Part shown: one piece after another, positions 23,615-31,624 of the stretch
How the letters are laid out: every line of letters begins with the position of its first letter
How positions within the stretch are numbered: the first letter of the stretch is position 1
Source of the DNA: Nocardia asiatica NBRC 100129
GTDB lineage: Bacteria > Actinomycetota > Actinomycetes > Mycobacteriales > Mycobacteriaceae
Assembly (NCBI RefSeq): GCF_000308415.1
Contig: NZ_BAFS01000032.1
Location: 1 to 41,996 of the forward strand
Direction of reading: 5' to 3'
Length of the DNA stretch: 41,996 nucleotides
Made by a program: the position numbers and the translations under genes
The notes under the pieces: model-generated
What the model saw: only the letters and a program-made list of their open reading frames with translations
Database searches by the model: none
Told to the model about the DNA's origin: nothing

Positions 23615-23626
23615 CGGACGAGCCTA
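23614..23626 (-). promoter_or_regulatory. -10 element of a predicted leaderless pseudouridine-synthase mRNA
   Basis: On the minus strand, TAGGCT (23626-23621) is followed by CGTCCG and GTG. It is the same hexamer and spacing as before accD3. Confidence 0.5.
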
Positions 23627-23662
23627 GGGCGGGCGTCGCGGGCGGGCGGCAGGCGGTCGCGG

Positions 23663-24679
23663 CTACTTGCCGTTCTTGCCGTTGCGGCGCAGCAGATGCG
23701 GACGCAGGCGGTTGAAGCCGCGCACCCGGACGCTGCGCAGGTGCTTGATGGTGAATGCCGGGTCGCCCTCCAGCGCGGTGGCGGCGTGGTCGTCGATCAG
23801 GACGGTGCCCGGCCGCGCGACGCCGGTGAGCCGCGAGGCGATGTTCACCACCGAGCCGTACAGGTCGCCGAAGCGTTGCAGTACCGGGCCGTAGGCGACG
23901 GCGACCCGCAGATCGGGGGTGCCGCCGACCATCATCGTGGACTCCTGGACGGCGAGGGCTATCCGGGCGGCCTCGGTGGCGGTTTCGGTGGCGAACATGA
24001 CTTCGTCGCCGACGTTCTTGATCACCCATCCGCCGTTCTCGGTGATGGCGGCCGTCGTGGTGGATTCGAACGCCTCCAGCAGTATGGACAGCTCGTCCGG
24101 ATGCAGGTGCCTGGTCAGCCGGGTGTAGCCGACCATGTCGGCGAACCCGACGGCCAGTTCGCGCACCGACTCACCCGCGCTCGTCCCCGGGTCCATCGAG
24201 CGCGACAGCGCCGCGGCGAGATGCCGCCGCCACGCGTAGGCGTTCAGCTGTTCCAGCGTGGCGATGGCGCCCTCGGTGGCGGCGCGCACCGTCTCCTCCG
24301 GGTCGGCCTCGGGATTCGCGCGGGCGATGCGTTCCTCGATCTCCGCCAGTACCAGGTCGACCTGCCATTCCGCCAGGCGCGCCATGCCCTGGCCGAGCGT
24401 GCGCGCGGTCGCCGACTGCTGCCGCACGTCCGCCGAGGACAACACGGTGAGCTGCTCGAAGTTGCGCACCGCCGCGACATCGGCGTCGGCGTAGTCGACC
24501 GCTTCGTCACCGATGCTGGACGGGAAGCCGAGCGCCGTCCACAGGCGCTTGGTGAGCGCCGTCGTCGTCCCCGACTGCTCGGCGACCTCGGTGCGGTTGT
24601 ACCGGCGAGCTCCGTCGAGCAGATAGGACTCGACGACCGACTGCACCAGCTCGGACCTCTCGGTGGGCGCCATGTCCAT
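23663..24679 (-). CDS. Class III adenylate/guanylate cyclase
   Basis: A 338-residue soluble cyclase with an N-terminal helical regulatory region (about 1-170) and a C-terminal class III catalytic domain (about 175-325). The residues needed for activity are visible: metal-binding Asp in VGFADMVGYT and in NVGDEVMF, purine-selecting Lys in IKNVGD and Asp in FGDLYGSVVN, and transition-state Asn and Arg in VNIASRL. It is therefore predicted active, with adenylate specificity favoured by Lys and Asp. The architecture resembles mycobacterial Rv1264/Rv2212-type enzymes, whose N-terminal region controls activity. ATG 24679 is chosen (a second ATG follows two codons later); TAAGGT lies seven bases upstream. 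Confidence 0.9.
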   Translation of the reverse strand: MDMAPTERSELVQSVVESYLLDGARRYNRTEVAEQSGTTTALTKRLWTALGFPSSIGDEAVDYADADVAAVRNFEQLTVLSSADVRQQSATARTLGQGMARLAEWQVDLVLAEIEERIARANPEADPEETVRAATEGAIATLEQLNAYAWRRHLAAALSRSMDPGTSAGESVRELAVGFADMVGYTRLTRHLHPDELSILLEAFESTTTAAITENGGWVIKNVGDEVMFATETATEAARIALAVQESTMMVGGTPDLRVAVAYGPVLQRFGDLYGSVVNIASRLTGVARPGTVLIDDHAATALEGDPAFTIKHLRSVRVRGFNRLRPHLLRRNGKNGK

Positions 24680-24793
24680 GATCGGTACCTTACGGGCCGC
24701 ATCCGACGACGCGGCCTGCATTGGGGCAGTTCACAAACCGCCGGCCAGGCGACGTCGGCTTCGCTCGCGCGCCGAGGGCGTCATCGATCCCCT

Positions 24794-26068
24794 TCAGCGC
24801 TGCGCGGCGGTGGCCGGGGTGCGGCCCCGGAAGGTCCGCCGCAGATCCTCGACCCATTGGGCCGGTATCTCCCAGGGGATGAAGTGGCCGCCGTGCTCGT
24901 GGGCGGTGAGGTTGACGTGGTTGTACCAAGCGCCGCGATCGCTGTCGACGAAGTGCCGCACACGGCGATCGGTGGTGACGCCGGGCGGATTCTCGTGGCC
25001 GACGAAGGTGATGCCGGTGGGCGCCTCGATGGGTGGCTGCCGGTCGTGCGACGGGGTCCAGGGGTAGCGATTGTTGTTGGCGTAGGTGCGGATGGACGTG
25101 CCGATGGAATTGGTGACCCAGAAGATCATCGCGTGGGTGAGCAGGTCGTCCTTGCTGAAAACGGACTCGATATCGCCGCCGTTGTCGCTCCAGGTCACCC
25201 AGCGCTGCAGTATCCAAGCGAGCATTCCGGCGGGGGAGTCGGACAAACCGTAGGCGAGGGTGCTCGGTTCGAGTACGTGCGCGGCCAGGTGCACGGCGAA
25301 ACGTCGTTCCAGCTCGATCGTCCGGGCGCGCACGCCGTCGGGTAGGCCGTCGGGCAGGGGCCTGCCACCGCTGATGTCCCAAGCTCGGTCGCCGTCGAAC
25401 AAGGTGAGCTTCTGACCGGAGCCGATATGGATGCCGTACAGCTCGTCGGCGTACTTGTGCCCGAGCTGACCCGTGACGAGCGCACCCACATCGCAACCCG
25501 CGGCGGCGTACTTCGGATGGCCGAGCGTCTCGGTCATCAGGACGTGCCAGAGGTCGGCGACCTTCCAGAAGTTCATGTCCGGGTGGCCCGGCAGCGGTGC
25601 GGAGAAGCCGAACCCAGGGAACGACGGAACGATCACCTCGAACGCGTCGGCAGGGTCGCCGCCGAAAGCCGCTGGGTCGGCCAGCGGGTCGACCACCTTC
25701 GCCCAGTGCCAGAAGGTCCACGGCCAGCCGTGGGTGAGGATCAACGGCGTCGGGTTCGGCCCGGCACCGGGCCTGCGCAGGAAATGCACCCGCACACCCT
25801 CGATCTGGACGAAATAGTGCTCGTAGGCGTTGATCGCGGCCTCTGCCGCACGCCAGTCGTAGCCGGTGCGCCAGTACTCGACCAGCTCGCGCAGATATTC
25901 TCGCGACACACCGTAGGACCAGTCCTCGTTGCCCGCGTCGACCGGCCAGCGGGTCAGTTCGAGCCGTGCCCGCAGATCGGCCAGCACCTCGTCGGAAACC
26001 TGGATGCGCTCGGGCGCAAGCGGAAACGGCCGTGTCTCGACCCGGCGGGAAAGAGGCTCGTGACTCAT
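24794..26068 (-). CDS. Epoxide hydrolase (EHN-domain alpha/beta hydrolase)
   Basis: A 424-residue enzyme of the microsomal/juvenile-hormone epoxide hydrolase type. It starts with the N-terminal EHN domain (about 10-115; DLRARLELTRWPVDAG, DWRAAEAAINAYEHYFVQIEG). The hydrolase core has the oxyanion motif LILTHGWPWTFWHWAK, the nucleophile region AAGCDVGALVTGQLGHKY (Asp as nucleophile) and the catalytic His in NLTAHEHGGHFIPWE. It opens epoxides to diols; the physiological substrate is unknown. No ribosome site is seen; a -10 (CATACT) lies six bases upstream of the ATG on the minus strand. Confidence 0.92.
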   Translation of the reverse strand: MSHEPLSRRVETRPFPLAPERIQVSDEVLADLRARLELTRWPVDAGNEDWSYGVSREYLRELVEYWRTGYDWRAAEAAINAYEHYFVQIEGVRVHFLRRPGAGPNPTPLILTHGWPWTFWHWAKVVDPLADPAAFGGDPADAFEVIVPSFPGFGFSAPLPGHPDMNFWKVADLWHVLMTETLGHPKYAAAGCDVGALVTGQLGHKYADELYGIHIGSGQKLTLFDGDRAWDISGGRPLPDGLPDGVRARTIELERRFAVHLAAHVLEPSTLAYGLSDSPAGMLAWILQRWVTWSDNGGDIESVFSKDDLLTHAMIFWVTNSIGTSIRTYANNNRYPWTPSHDRQPPIEAPTGITFVGHENPPGVTTDRRVRHFVDSDRGAWYNHVNLTAHEHGGHFIPWEIPAQWVEDLRRTFRGRTPATAAQR

Positions 26069-26080
26069 GCGGCCAGTATG
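26068..26080 (-). promoter_or_regulatory. -10 element of a predicted leaderless epoxide hydrolase mRNA
   Basis: On the minus strand, CATACT (26080-26075) is followed by GGCCGC and the ATG. The -35 region is weak. Confidence 0.45.
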
Positions 26081-26249
26081 CTCCGGGCGCTTTCCCGGCC
26101 AGGGGCGCGTGCGAGACGCCCTGGGCCGATCGCATCGGCGACCGCTGGAGGCACGCGGCGTTCCCGAATCCGACCACGGAGGTCATCGCGCCCCACGGCG
26201 TGCTCCGATAGCGTCGGGACGACGAACGGGTCTCTGATCGGAGGGCACT

Positions 26250-27068
26250 GTGGGTAAGGCCGGGCGGGTTGCGCGGTTCGAGATCACGGAGGGTACGTGG
26301 GCGCATGGCCTGCCGTATTTCGCCATCGGTTCCGGCCGGCCGCTGGTGTTCCTCCGGTGGTTCAGCCCCGACCACGCGAATCCCCGCGGGTGGATGCGCG
26401 ATTCCGAGATCAAGACACTGGCGCCGCTCGCCCGGAACTTCCGCGTCTACGCGGTGAGCCGCGCGCCGGGCATGGCGGAGGGCATCACGATGGGCGAGAT
26501 CGCCGCCGAGCACGCGGATGCGCTGCGCGGCGAGTTCGGGGCACCGGTCGACGTGCTCGGCGTCTCCTCCGGCGGCTCGGTGGCGCTGCAACTGGCCGCC
26601 GATCATCCCGAGGTGGTGCGCCGCCTTGTCGTAGCGTCGTCCGGCTACCGGTTGGACCCGGCCGCCAAGGAAGGCCAGATGCGCTACGCCGAGGCCGCGC
26701 TGCACGGCCGCCGGGCGATGCACCACTTGGCGCCCATCTCCGTGTCCTCGCCCGTCGCCGCGCGTTTCGCGGCCGCCGCCATGTGGTTGCTCGACCCGCT
26801 GACCCGGCCGGCCGACCCGGCCGACACGCACGCCTTCCTCCGCGCCGAGGACGGATTCGACCTCGGCGAGCGCTTGGGCGAGATCCAGGCGCCCACCCTC
26901 GTCGTCGGCGGCGAACGGGATGCCGCCTACAGCCTCGCCAATTTCCGTCGTACCGCCGACGGAATTCCCGATTCGCGCCTCGTCATCTACTCCGGCGCGG
27001 GCCACATGGGCGCCATCAAACACCCCCGCTTCGCCACCGACGTCACCGAATTCCTCACGAGCGCATGA
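26250..27068 (+). CDS. Alpha/beta hydrolase
   Basis: A 272-residue alpha/beta hydrolase. The nucleophile elbow is GVSSGG (VDVLGVSSGGSVALQLAADHP), the acid residue probably lies in LVVGGERDAAY, and the His in YSGAGHMGAIKH. The oxyanion segment PLVFLRWFSPDHANP is unusual for the family. The substrate is unknown. GTG 26250 has a ribosome site (GGAGGG, 26239-26244). The gene diverges from the epoxide hydrolase gene and converges on the AbiEi/DUF559-like gene. Confidence 0.87.
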   Translation: MGKAGRVARFEITEGTWAHGLPYFAIGSGRPLVFLRWFSPDHANPRGWMRDSEIKTLAPLARNFRVYAVSRAPGMAEGITMGEIAAEHADALRGEFGAPVDVLGVSSGGSVALQLAADHPEVVRRLVVASSGYRLDPAAKEGQMRYAEAALHGRRAMHHLAPISVSSPVAARFAAAAMWLLDPLTRPADPADTHAFLRAEDGFDLGERLGEIQAPTLVVGGERDAAYSLANFRRTADGIPDSRLVIYSGAGHMGAIKHPRFATDVTEFLTSA

Positions 27069-27105
27069 CTCTTCGCATACCGCATCTTCGATGCCTCCTG
27101 CCTCG

Positions 27106-27127
27106 CGGTCACCCCGCTGGGCGACCG
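27106..27127. terminator. Hairpin in the convergent gap after the alpha/beta hydrolase
   Basis: CGGTCaCCC and GGGcGACCG pair with one internal mismatch around the loop CGCT. It is placed between two convergent stops. Confidence 0.5.
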
Positions 27128-27195
27128 AGTGCTGTGTGATCGGGCAGCGGGTCATAGGACGCCTCTTCGCGCTCGGGAGTGGTGGACATGCGAAA

Positions 27196-28152
27196 TCAAG
27201 GTGCGGGAGTAGGTGTCCAGTAGCCGGAGCGGTGGTCGCCGGTGGCGGTGTGGAACGCCGTGTGCAGCCGCTCGGCCAGACGGGCGGGAGCGGACAGGTC
27301 CTCCCAGGTCCAGCGGGCGACCGCCCAGCCGAGGGCGCGCAGCTGGTCTTCGCGCGGCTGCGCCGCGGTGACCGCCAGTGCGGAAGGCCGGTGGCCGCGC
27401 GCCGCCGTTCGGTACTCGCCCGGTCCGTCGAACTCGCCGATCACCCCGAGGTCGGGGAACAGGAAATCGACGCGGCCGACGCATATCGCGCTATCGGTGA
27501 AGACACGTGCCTGCACTTCTGGTGTGGGGAAACCATACTGCCGCAACAATATTCGGCTGCGGGATATGCCGACGCTCGCACTGCGCCCGTCGAGGAAGTC
27601 GAGTACGCGGGCGGCCCGGCGGCATCCCGGCCGGTGCCTGGCCCTGCGGAGATGTTCGCGTAATTCCGCCGTGGTGGTCAGGCCCTGGCGCAAAGCGGAA
27701 TCCCCGAGCACGACGGACTGTTCGAAGCCCGCCGATCGGGCGATGTCGAGGACGGTTCGCGCCGGAGTGGTCACCCGGATGTCGTCGACCAGGGTTATCT
27801 CGTCCGGCTCCACTTGGGCCGAATGGACCACGACTCGCCTGCTGGACCGGCCGCCGTTGATCCGGTTCCTGGTGAGATGCACGCGATCGAGCGGAATGCC
27901 CCAGGTCGCCATTCCGTGCAGCACCGCCGCCGAGCAGTGGCTCGTGACGGCGGACGCGGACGTGGACTCCGCCGTCGCCAGCGTCAGCAGCAGATGCCGG
28001 CCGGTGGCTCCGAGACCGGATGCGGGCGAGTTCAGGTAGTGCCCGGCCCGCAGCCGCTGCCACTGCCCGGTCCGGCACAATCGGTGCAGCGCCTTGTCGG
28101 ACAGACCGGAGGCCAGCGCCTGTCGGCGCGAGATCAGTTGCGGTGCTTCCAT
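27196..28152 (-). CDS. AbiEi-like/DUF559-type protein with a restriction-endonuclease-like C-terminus
   Basis: A 318-residue protein. The N-terminus resembles the AbiEi antitoxin-type winged helix (ISRRQALASGLSDKALHRLCRTGQWQRLRAGHYL), followed by HGMATWGIPLDRVHLTR and TTPARTVLDIAR. The C-terminus looks like the very-short-patch-repair/DUF559 nuclease fold: VGRVDFLFPDLGVIGEFDGPGEY has the Asp and Glu of a PD-(D/E)xK site and REDQLRALGWAVARWTWEDL the closing segment. Such genes are abundant in actinobacteria and usually solitary; a toxin partner is not seen here. ATG 28152 is chosen by domain extent, although the frame is open further upstream. Confidence 0.8.
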   Translation of the reverse strand: MEAPQLISRRQALASGLSDKALHRLCRTGQWQRLRAGHYLNSPASGLGATGRHLLLTLATAESTSASAVTSHCSAAVLHGMATWGIPLDRVHLTRNRINGGRSSRRVVVHSAQVEPDEITLVDDIRVTTPARTVLDIARSAGFEQSVVLGDSALRQGLTTTAELREHLRRARHRPGCRRAARVLDFLDGRSASVGISRSRILLRQYGFPTPEVQARVFTDSAICVGRVDFLFPDLGVIGEFDGPGEYRTAARGHRPSALAVTAAQPREDQLRALGWAVARWTWEDLSAPARLAERLHTAFHTATGDHRSGYWTPTPAP

Positions 28153-28204
28153 ACCGACGATCGTGATCGAGCCGTGGCCCCGGCGCACCCGCCGAACGGG
28201 TGCA

Positions 28205-28231
28205 TGTGGACAACACGCGGGCTGTGGAAAA
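28205..28231. promoter_or_regulatory. Two DnaA-box-like 9-mers upstream of the AbiEi/DUF559-like gene
   Basis: TGTGGACAA (28205-28213) is the exact complement of the actinobacterial DnaA box TTGTCCACA, and TGTGGAAAA (28223-28231) is a one-base variant in the same orientation, 18 bp away. They lie 53-79 nt upstream of the minus-strand start. No replication genes are nearby, so a regulatory or fortuitous role is more likely than an origin. Confidence 0.45.
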
Positions 28232-28244
28232 CTCCGGTGCGCGA

Positions 28245-28874
28245 TCAGCCCATCTGGGTCATGCCCGCCGCGACCACTCGAGCCACGTTCAGCACTTCGT
28301 CGGCGGTGGGCAGCGGCACGCCGTCGAGCGCGTGCAGCCGGTCGGTGCTGGCGATGGCGAACATCGCCGAGACCCAGGCCGCGGCGCAGGCCCGCAGGGT
28401 GCCGGGGCGAACCGGGGCCGGTGCGCTCGCTTGCAGCACCCTGGCGGTGACGTCCAGCAATTGGTCGCGCAGGCGGCGTAGCTGCCGTCGCACGTCGGGA
28501 TGGGTGTCGGCCTCGCGCCACAGGATCACCCGCAGCACCGACGAGTGGTGGTCGCGCAGGTTCAGCGCGGCGTCGAGGTTGACCAGGCTGGCCGCCGGGT
28601 CTCCCGGCGTCACCACCGTGCCGATGTCATCGATCGGCTGCGCGGGCACCCGCTCGGACATCAAGGCGGACAGGATCGAATCCTTGGTCGGGAAGTAGTA
28701 GAAGACGAGTCCTTTCGGGACGCCGGCCGCGGCGGCGACGGCCGCCGTCGCGGTGGCGTCGAATCCTTGCGCCGCGAAGAGTCGCTCCGCGGCGTCGAGG
28801 ATGAGCTGCCGGGCGTCGCCGTCGGCTTTCGCGCTGCGGCGACGCCCGGCGCGCCGGGCCTTGGGCATCTGCAT
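28245..28874 (-). CDS. TetR-family transcriptional regulator
   Basis: A 209-residue regulator. The N-terminal HTH is typical (RQLILDAAERLFAAQGFDATATAAVAAAAGVPKGLVFYYFPTKDSIL). The C-terminal ligand domain is all-helical (VLRVILWREADTHPDVRRQLRRLRDQLLD). The ATG overlaps the stop of the upstream SPW gene (TGATG), so the two are co-transcribed and probably autoregulated through the operator in the SPW/ferredoxin-reductase gap. The inducer is unknown. Confidence 0.92.
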   Translation of the reverse strand: MQMPKARRAGRRRSAKADGDARQLILDAAERLFAAQGFDATATAAVAAAAGVPKGLVFYYFPTKDSILSALMSERVPAQPIDDIGTVVTPGDPAASLVNLDAALNLRDHHSSVLRVILWREADTHPDVRRQLRRLRDQLLDVTARVLQASAPAPVRPGTLRACAAAWVSAMFAIASTDRLHALDGVPLPTADEVLNVARVVAAGMTQMG

Positions 28875-29230
28875 CAGTGATGCGGAGCCATGCCGTGCAG
28901 ACGTCCCGACACCGTCGGCAGCGCCGCTACCGCGACCACCGCCGTCACTACCCCGACCACCCATGCGGTCCAGGATGCGCTGCGGTACTCGGTGAAGTCC
29001 ATGACCCAGGGGGAGATGAACAGCAGTGCGCCGCACAGGCCCATCACGTAGTCCGCCGCCGCCATCTCGGGGCGGGCCATCTGTGCGAGACCGGTGAGGG
29101 CGATGAGCACGCCGAGCACGATCAGCGACCACATGGCGTTGTCGTTGGTGTCCACCCAGAGGGGGGACAGTGCGGCGAAGGCTCCGAGCACGACAGCCAG
29201 GAAATCTTGCGCGCGGCTCTCGGTGAACAT
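28874..29230 (-). CDS. SPW-repeat membrane protein
   Basis: A 118-residue protein with four hydrophobic segments arranged as two repeats. The SPW motifs are ALSPLWVDTND and LLFISPWVMDFTEYRS, each followed by helices (SLIVLGVLIALTGLAQMA; AWVVGVVTAVVAVAAL). The family's function is unknown. A strong ribosome site (GAGGAGG on the minus strand) precedes the ATG, and it is the first gene of an operon with the TetR gene. Confidence 0.9.
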   Translation of the reverse strand: MFTESRAQDFLAVVLGAFAALSPLWVDTNDNAMWSLIVLGVLIALTGLAQMARPEMAAADYVMGLCGALLFISPWVMDFTEYRSASWTAWVVGVVTAVVAVAALPTVSGRLHGMAPHH

Positions 29231-29260
29231 GTGTGCCTCCTCGGGCTGTGGATATGTCCT

Positions 29261-29296
29261 GTCCTCGGTATAACTCTGATTGACCGCCCGATCAAT
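29261..29296 (-). promoter_or_regulatory. SPW-tetR promoter with an overlapping inverted-repeat operator
   Basis: On the minus strand TTGATC (29295-29290), 16 nt, TTATAC (29273-29268), with transcription starting near 29261. The -35 is embedded in the inverted repeat ATTGACC-GCCC-GATCAAT (29279-29296; 6 of 7 positions pair), of a size expected for a TetR operator. The gap is shared with the divergent ferredoxin reductase gene. Confidence 0.6.
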
Positions 29297-29397
29297 ACCG
29301 GAACGGAAACGATTGCGCGGCAGTCCCTCGACCGGCCTGACGTGACGGTCCTCACAGAGTCCCGAACCAAGCGGAGGTTAGGGTGGGCTTCGTCGCA

Positions 29398-29421
29398 CCG
29401 CCGGTTCCGTGGAACCGGCGG
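29398..29421. repeat. Perfect inverted repeat upstream of the ferredoxin reductase gene
   Basis: CCGCCGGTTCC and GGAACCGGCGG are separated by GT and end 26 nt before the ATG. As DNA it is a near-perfect 24-bp palindrome (operator-like); as RNA it would be a strong hairpin just ahead of the ribosome site. Confidence 0.7.
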
Positions 29422-29447
29422 CCGGGTTCCAAAGAAGGGATGGCCGC

Positions 29448-30644
29448 ATGACCGCGCCGATCGTGATCGTCGGAGCCGGCCTCGCCGGCCTGCGCACCGC
29501 GGAGGAACTTCGCCGCGCGGGATACGCCGGTGCGCTCGTGCTGGTGGGTGACGAGTCGCGGTTGCCGTACGACCGGCCGCCGCTGTCCAAGCAGTTCGTG
29601 CGCGGCGAGACCGACGACACCACCCTGCGCCCCAGTGAGTTCTACGACGAAAAGCAGATCGAGCTGCGGTTGAGCACCGAGGCGGTCGGCGTCGACACCG
29701 CGGCCCGTCGCGTCCGCCTCGCCGACGGCACGACGCTGGACTACGACCAGCTGATCGTCGCCACCGGCCTGCGCCCGCGCCGCCTGCCCGGCCTGCCCGA
29801 ACTGCGCGGCGTGCACGTGCTGCGCGGCCATTCCGACGCCGTCGCCCTGCGCGCCGATCTGACCGGCGCCGCCACGGCGCTCGTCGTCGGCGCGGGTTTC
29901 ATCGGTTGCGAACTCGCCGCGAGCTTCCGGGCGCAGGGGGTGGATGTCGTGCTGGTCGAGCCGCAGGCGACGCCGCTGGCCTCGGTGCTCGGCGCGGAAG
30001 TGGGCGAACTGGTCGCGCGGATGCACCGGGCGGAGGGAGTCGATCTGCGCTGTGGCGTCGGGGTGGACACGCTCCTCGGCGACGACGCGGGGCGGGTGCG
30101 CGGCGCCCGGCTGTCCGACGGCACCGAGGTCGCCGCCGACCTCGTCGTGATCGGCGTGGGTTCGCGGCCGGTGACCGAATGGCTGAGCGATTCCGGGATC
30201 GCGCTGGCCGAACCGTCGGCCGGTGGCGGCGTGCTCGCTGACGAAGTGGGGCGCACCTCCGCCGAAGGCGTGTGGGCCGTGGGCGACGTGGCGGCGTGGC
30301 TACACGACACCGGGGCGCGCAAACGCGTCGAACATTGGACCAACGCGGGCGAACAGGCCAAATTGGTCGCCTGCGCGCTGTTGGGCGCCGAACCGCCCAC
30401 CGTGGCGCGCGTCCCGTACTTCTGGAGCGACCAGTACGACGTCAAGATCCAGGCCCTCGGTACACCCGGCGCGTCCGACGAGGTGCACCTCGCCGCCGAC
30501 GACGGCCGCAAGTTCCTCGCCTACTACGCCCAGGGCGGCAACCTCACCGGCGTGGTCGGCGCGGGCATGACCGCCCAGGTGATGAAGGCGCGCGCCAAGA
30601 TCGCGGCGGGCGCTCCGGTGACCGAGCTGCTCGCGCCGAGCTGA
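29448..30644 (+). CDS. FAD-dependent ferredoxin reductase
   Basis: A 398-residue NAD(P)H-dependent ferredoxin/rubredoxin reductase of the putidaredoxin-reductase type. The FAD motif is IVIVGAGLAGLRTAEEL, followed by the family signature LPYDRPPLSKQFVRGE. The NAD motif is VVGAGFIGCELAASF, and VWAVGDVAAWLHD binds FAD. A C-terminal reductase domain follows (YFWSDQYDVKIQALG). It would feed electrons to a cytochrome P450 or dioxygenase through a ferredoxin; none is in the adjacent genes. ATG 29448 is preferred for its ribosome-site-like AAGAAGGGA and because the GAGLAG motif lies at residue ~9. Confidence 0.93.
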   Translation: MTAPIVIVGAGLAGLRTAEELRRAGYAGALVLVGDESRLPYDRPPLSKQFVRGETDDTTLRPSEFYDEKQIELRLSTEAVGVDTAARRVRLADGTTLDYDQLIVATGLRPRRLPGLPELRGVHVLRGHSDAVALRADLTGAATALVVGAGFIGCELAASFRAQGVDVVLVEPQATPLASVLGAEVGELVARMHRAEGVDLRCGVGVDTLLGDDAGRVRGARLSDGTEVAADLVVIGVGSRPVTEWLSDSGIALAEPSAGGGVLADEVGRTSAEGVWAVGDVAAWLHDTGARKRVEHWTNAGEQAKLVACALLGAEPPTVARVPYFWSDQYDVKIQALGTPGASDEVHLAADDGRKFLAYYAQGGNLTGVVGAGMTAQVMKARAKIAAGAPVTELLAPS

Positions 30645-30663
30645 ACGCCGCGCGCCGCGTTCA
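30642..30663 (+). terminator. Hairpin at the end of the ferredoxin reductase gene
   Basis: TGAACGC and GCGTTCA form a 7-bp stem with an 8-nt GC loop, starting in the stop codon. Confidence 0.5.
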
Positions 30664-30792
30664 CGCTCACGTCGCGACGGGTTCGGTCCGGCCGAGGTGT
30701 GGCACGGCTGGTTCGGATGCCGAGGTGTCAGGCGTTGTTGCGGAGGGTGCGCCGGGCTCGAGCGGTGTGCGGGGCTGTCGGTGGAGCTGTAA

Positions 30793-30805
30793 TACGGTGG
30801 TGCGG
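30793..30805 (+). promoter_or_regulatory. -10 element of a predicted leaderless racemase mRNA
   Basis: TACGGT (30793-30798), six bases, GTG at 30805. An overlapping TAATAC (30790-30795) is an alternative -10. Confidence 0.45.
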
Positions 30806-31566
30806 TGATCGTCGCGCTCATCGACTCGGGTCTGGGGTTGCTGCCCACCTCCGCTTGGTTACGCAAGTTGCGGCCGGATGTGGATCTGCTGCTGCAACTG
30901 GACCCGGAGGGCGCGCCGTGGGGACCGAAGCCGGAGGACTGGGTGGTCGAGCGGGTGGTGGGCGCCGCGCGGAACTCCCTCCGGATGGGGGCCGAGGTGA
31001 TCGTCCTGCCGTGCAATACGGCCAGCGTCACGGCGCTGGAACACGTGCGCGCGGACGTCGGGCCGGACGTGCCGGTGATCGGCACCGTCCCCGCGATCAA
31101 GCCCGCAGCGGCGGTGTGCCGGTCGGTCGCGGTCTGGGCCACCGCGGCTACGACGGCGAGCCGGTATCAGGCCGATCTGATCGCGAAGTTCGGCGGCGAC
31201 GCCGACGTGGTGGGCGTGGCGTGCCACGGGTTGGCCGACGCCATCGATCGCGGTGATCTGGCGGCCGCCCACGACGCGATCGCCGACGCGGCCGCGCGGA
31301 CTCCGCCCGGCGTCGAGGGCGTGGTGCTCGGCTGCACGCACTACCCACTGGTGACCGATGCCATCGTGGCCGCGCTGCCGGACGGGGTGCGCCTGTTCGA
31401 CAGCGCGCAAGCCGTTGCCGCGCAGACCATTCGGCGTATCGACGCGCTCGGCCGCCCGAGCACGGGCACCGGCGGCATCCGGGTGCTCACCAGCGGCCGG
31501 CCCGGGGCGCTGCCCGCCAGCGCGGCCGCGTTCGAGTCGGGCCGCGCGCTGGGCGCGCGAGCGTGA
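30805..31566 (+). CDS. Aspartate/glutamate racemase family protein (MurI-like)
   Basis: A 253-residue cofactor-independent racemase. The two catalytic cysteines are in VLPCNTASVTALEH and GVVLGCTHYPLVTD, and the N-terminal IDSGLGLLP matches MurI's DSGxGG. Between them the sequence is divergent from standard MurI (for example EGAPWGPKPEDWVVERV). It could be the D-glutamate-forming enzyme for peptidoglycan or a second racemase with another substrate. The GTG start lacks a ribosome site. Confidence 0.85.
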   Translation: MIVALIDSGLGLLPTSAWLRKLRPDVDLLLQLDPEGAPWGPKPEDWVVERVVGAARNSLRMGAEVIVLPCNTASVTALEHVRADVGPDVPVIGTVPAIKPAAAVCRSVAVWATAATTASRYQADLIAKFGGDADVVGVACHGLADAIDRGDLAAAHDAIADAAARTPPGVEGVVLGCTHYPLVTDAIVAALPDGVRLFDSAQAVAAQTIRRIDALGRPSTGTGGIRVLTSGRPGALPASAAAFESGRALGARA

Positions 31567-31624
31567 ACCGCTGTCCGGGGCAGTCTCCGCCGCGCTGACG
31601 AGTTCGAAACAGGAGTGTGGATCG

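Noticed and set aside
23696..25345. A 549-codon plus-strand open frame opposite the cyclase and epoxide hydrolase genes
   Set aside because: Shadow frame; it crosses two unrelated minus-strand genes with intact active sites.
28205..28231. A replication origin at the DnaA-box pair
   Set aside because: Only two boxes, no AT-rich unwinding region, and no dnaA, dnaN or plasmid replication gene nearby.
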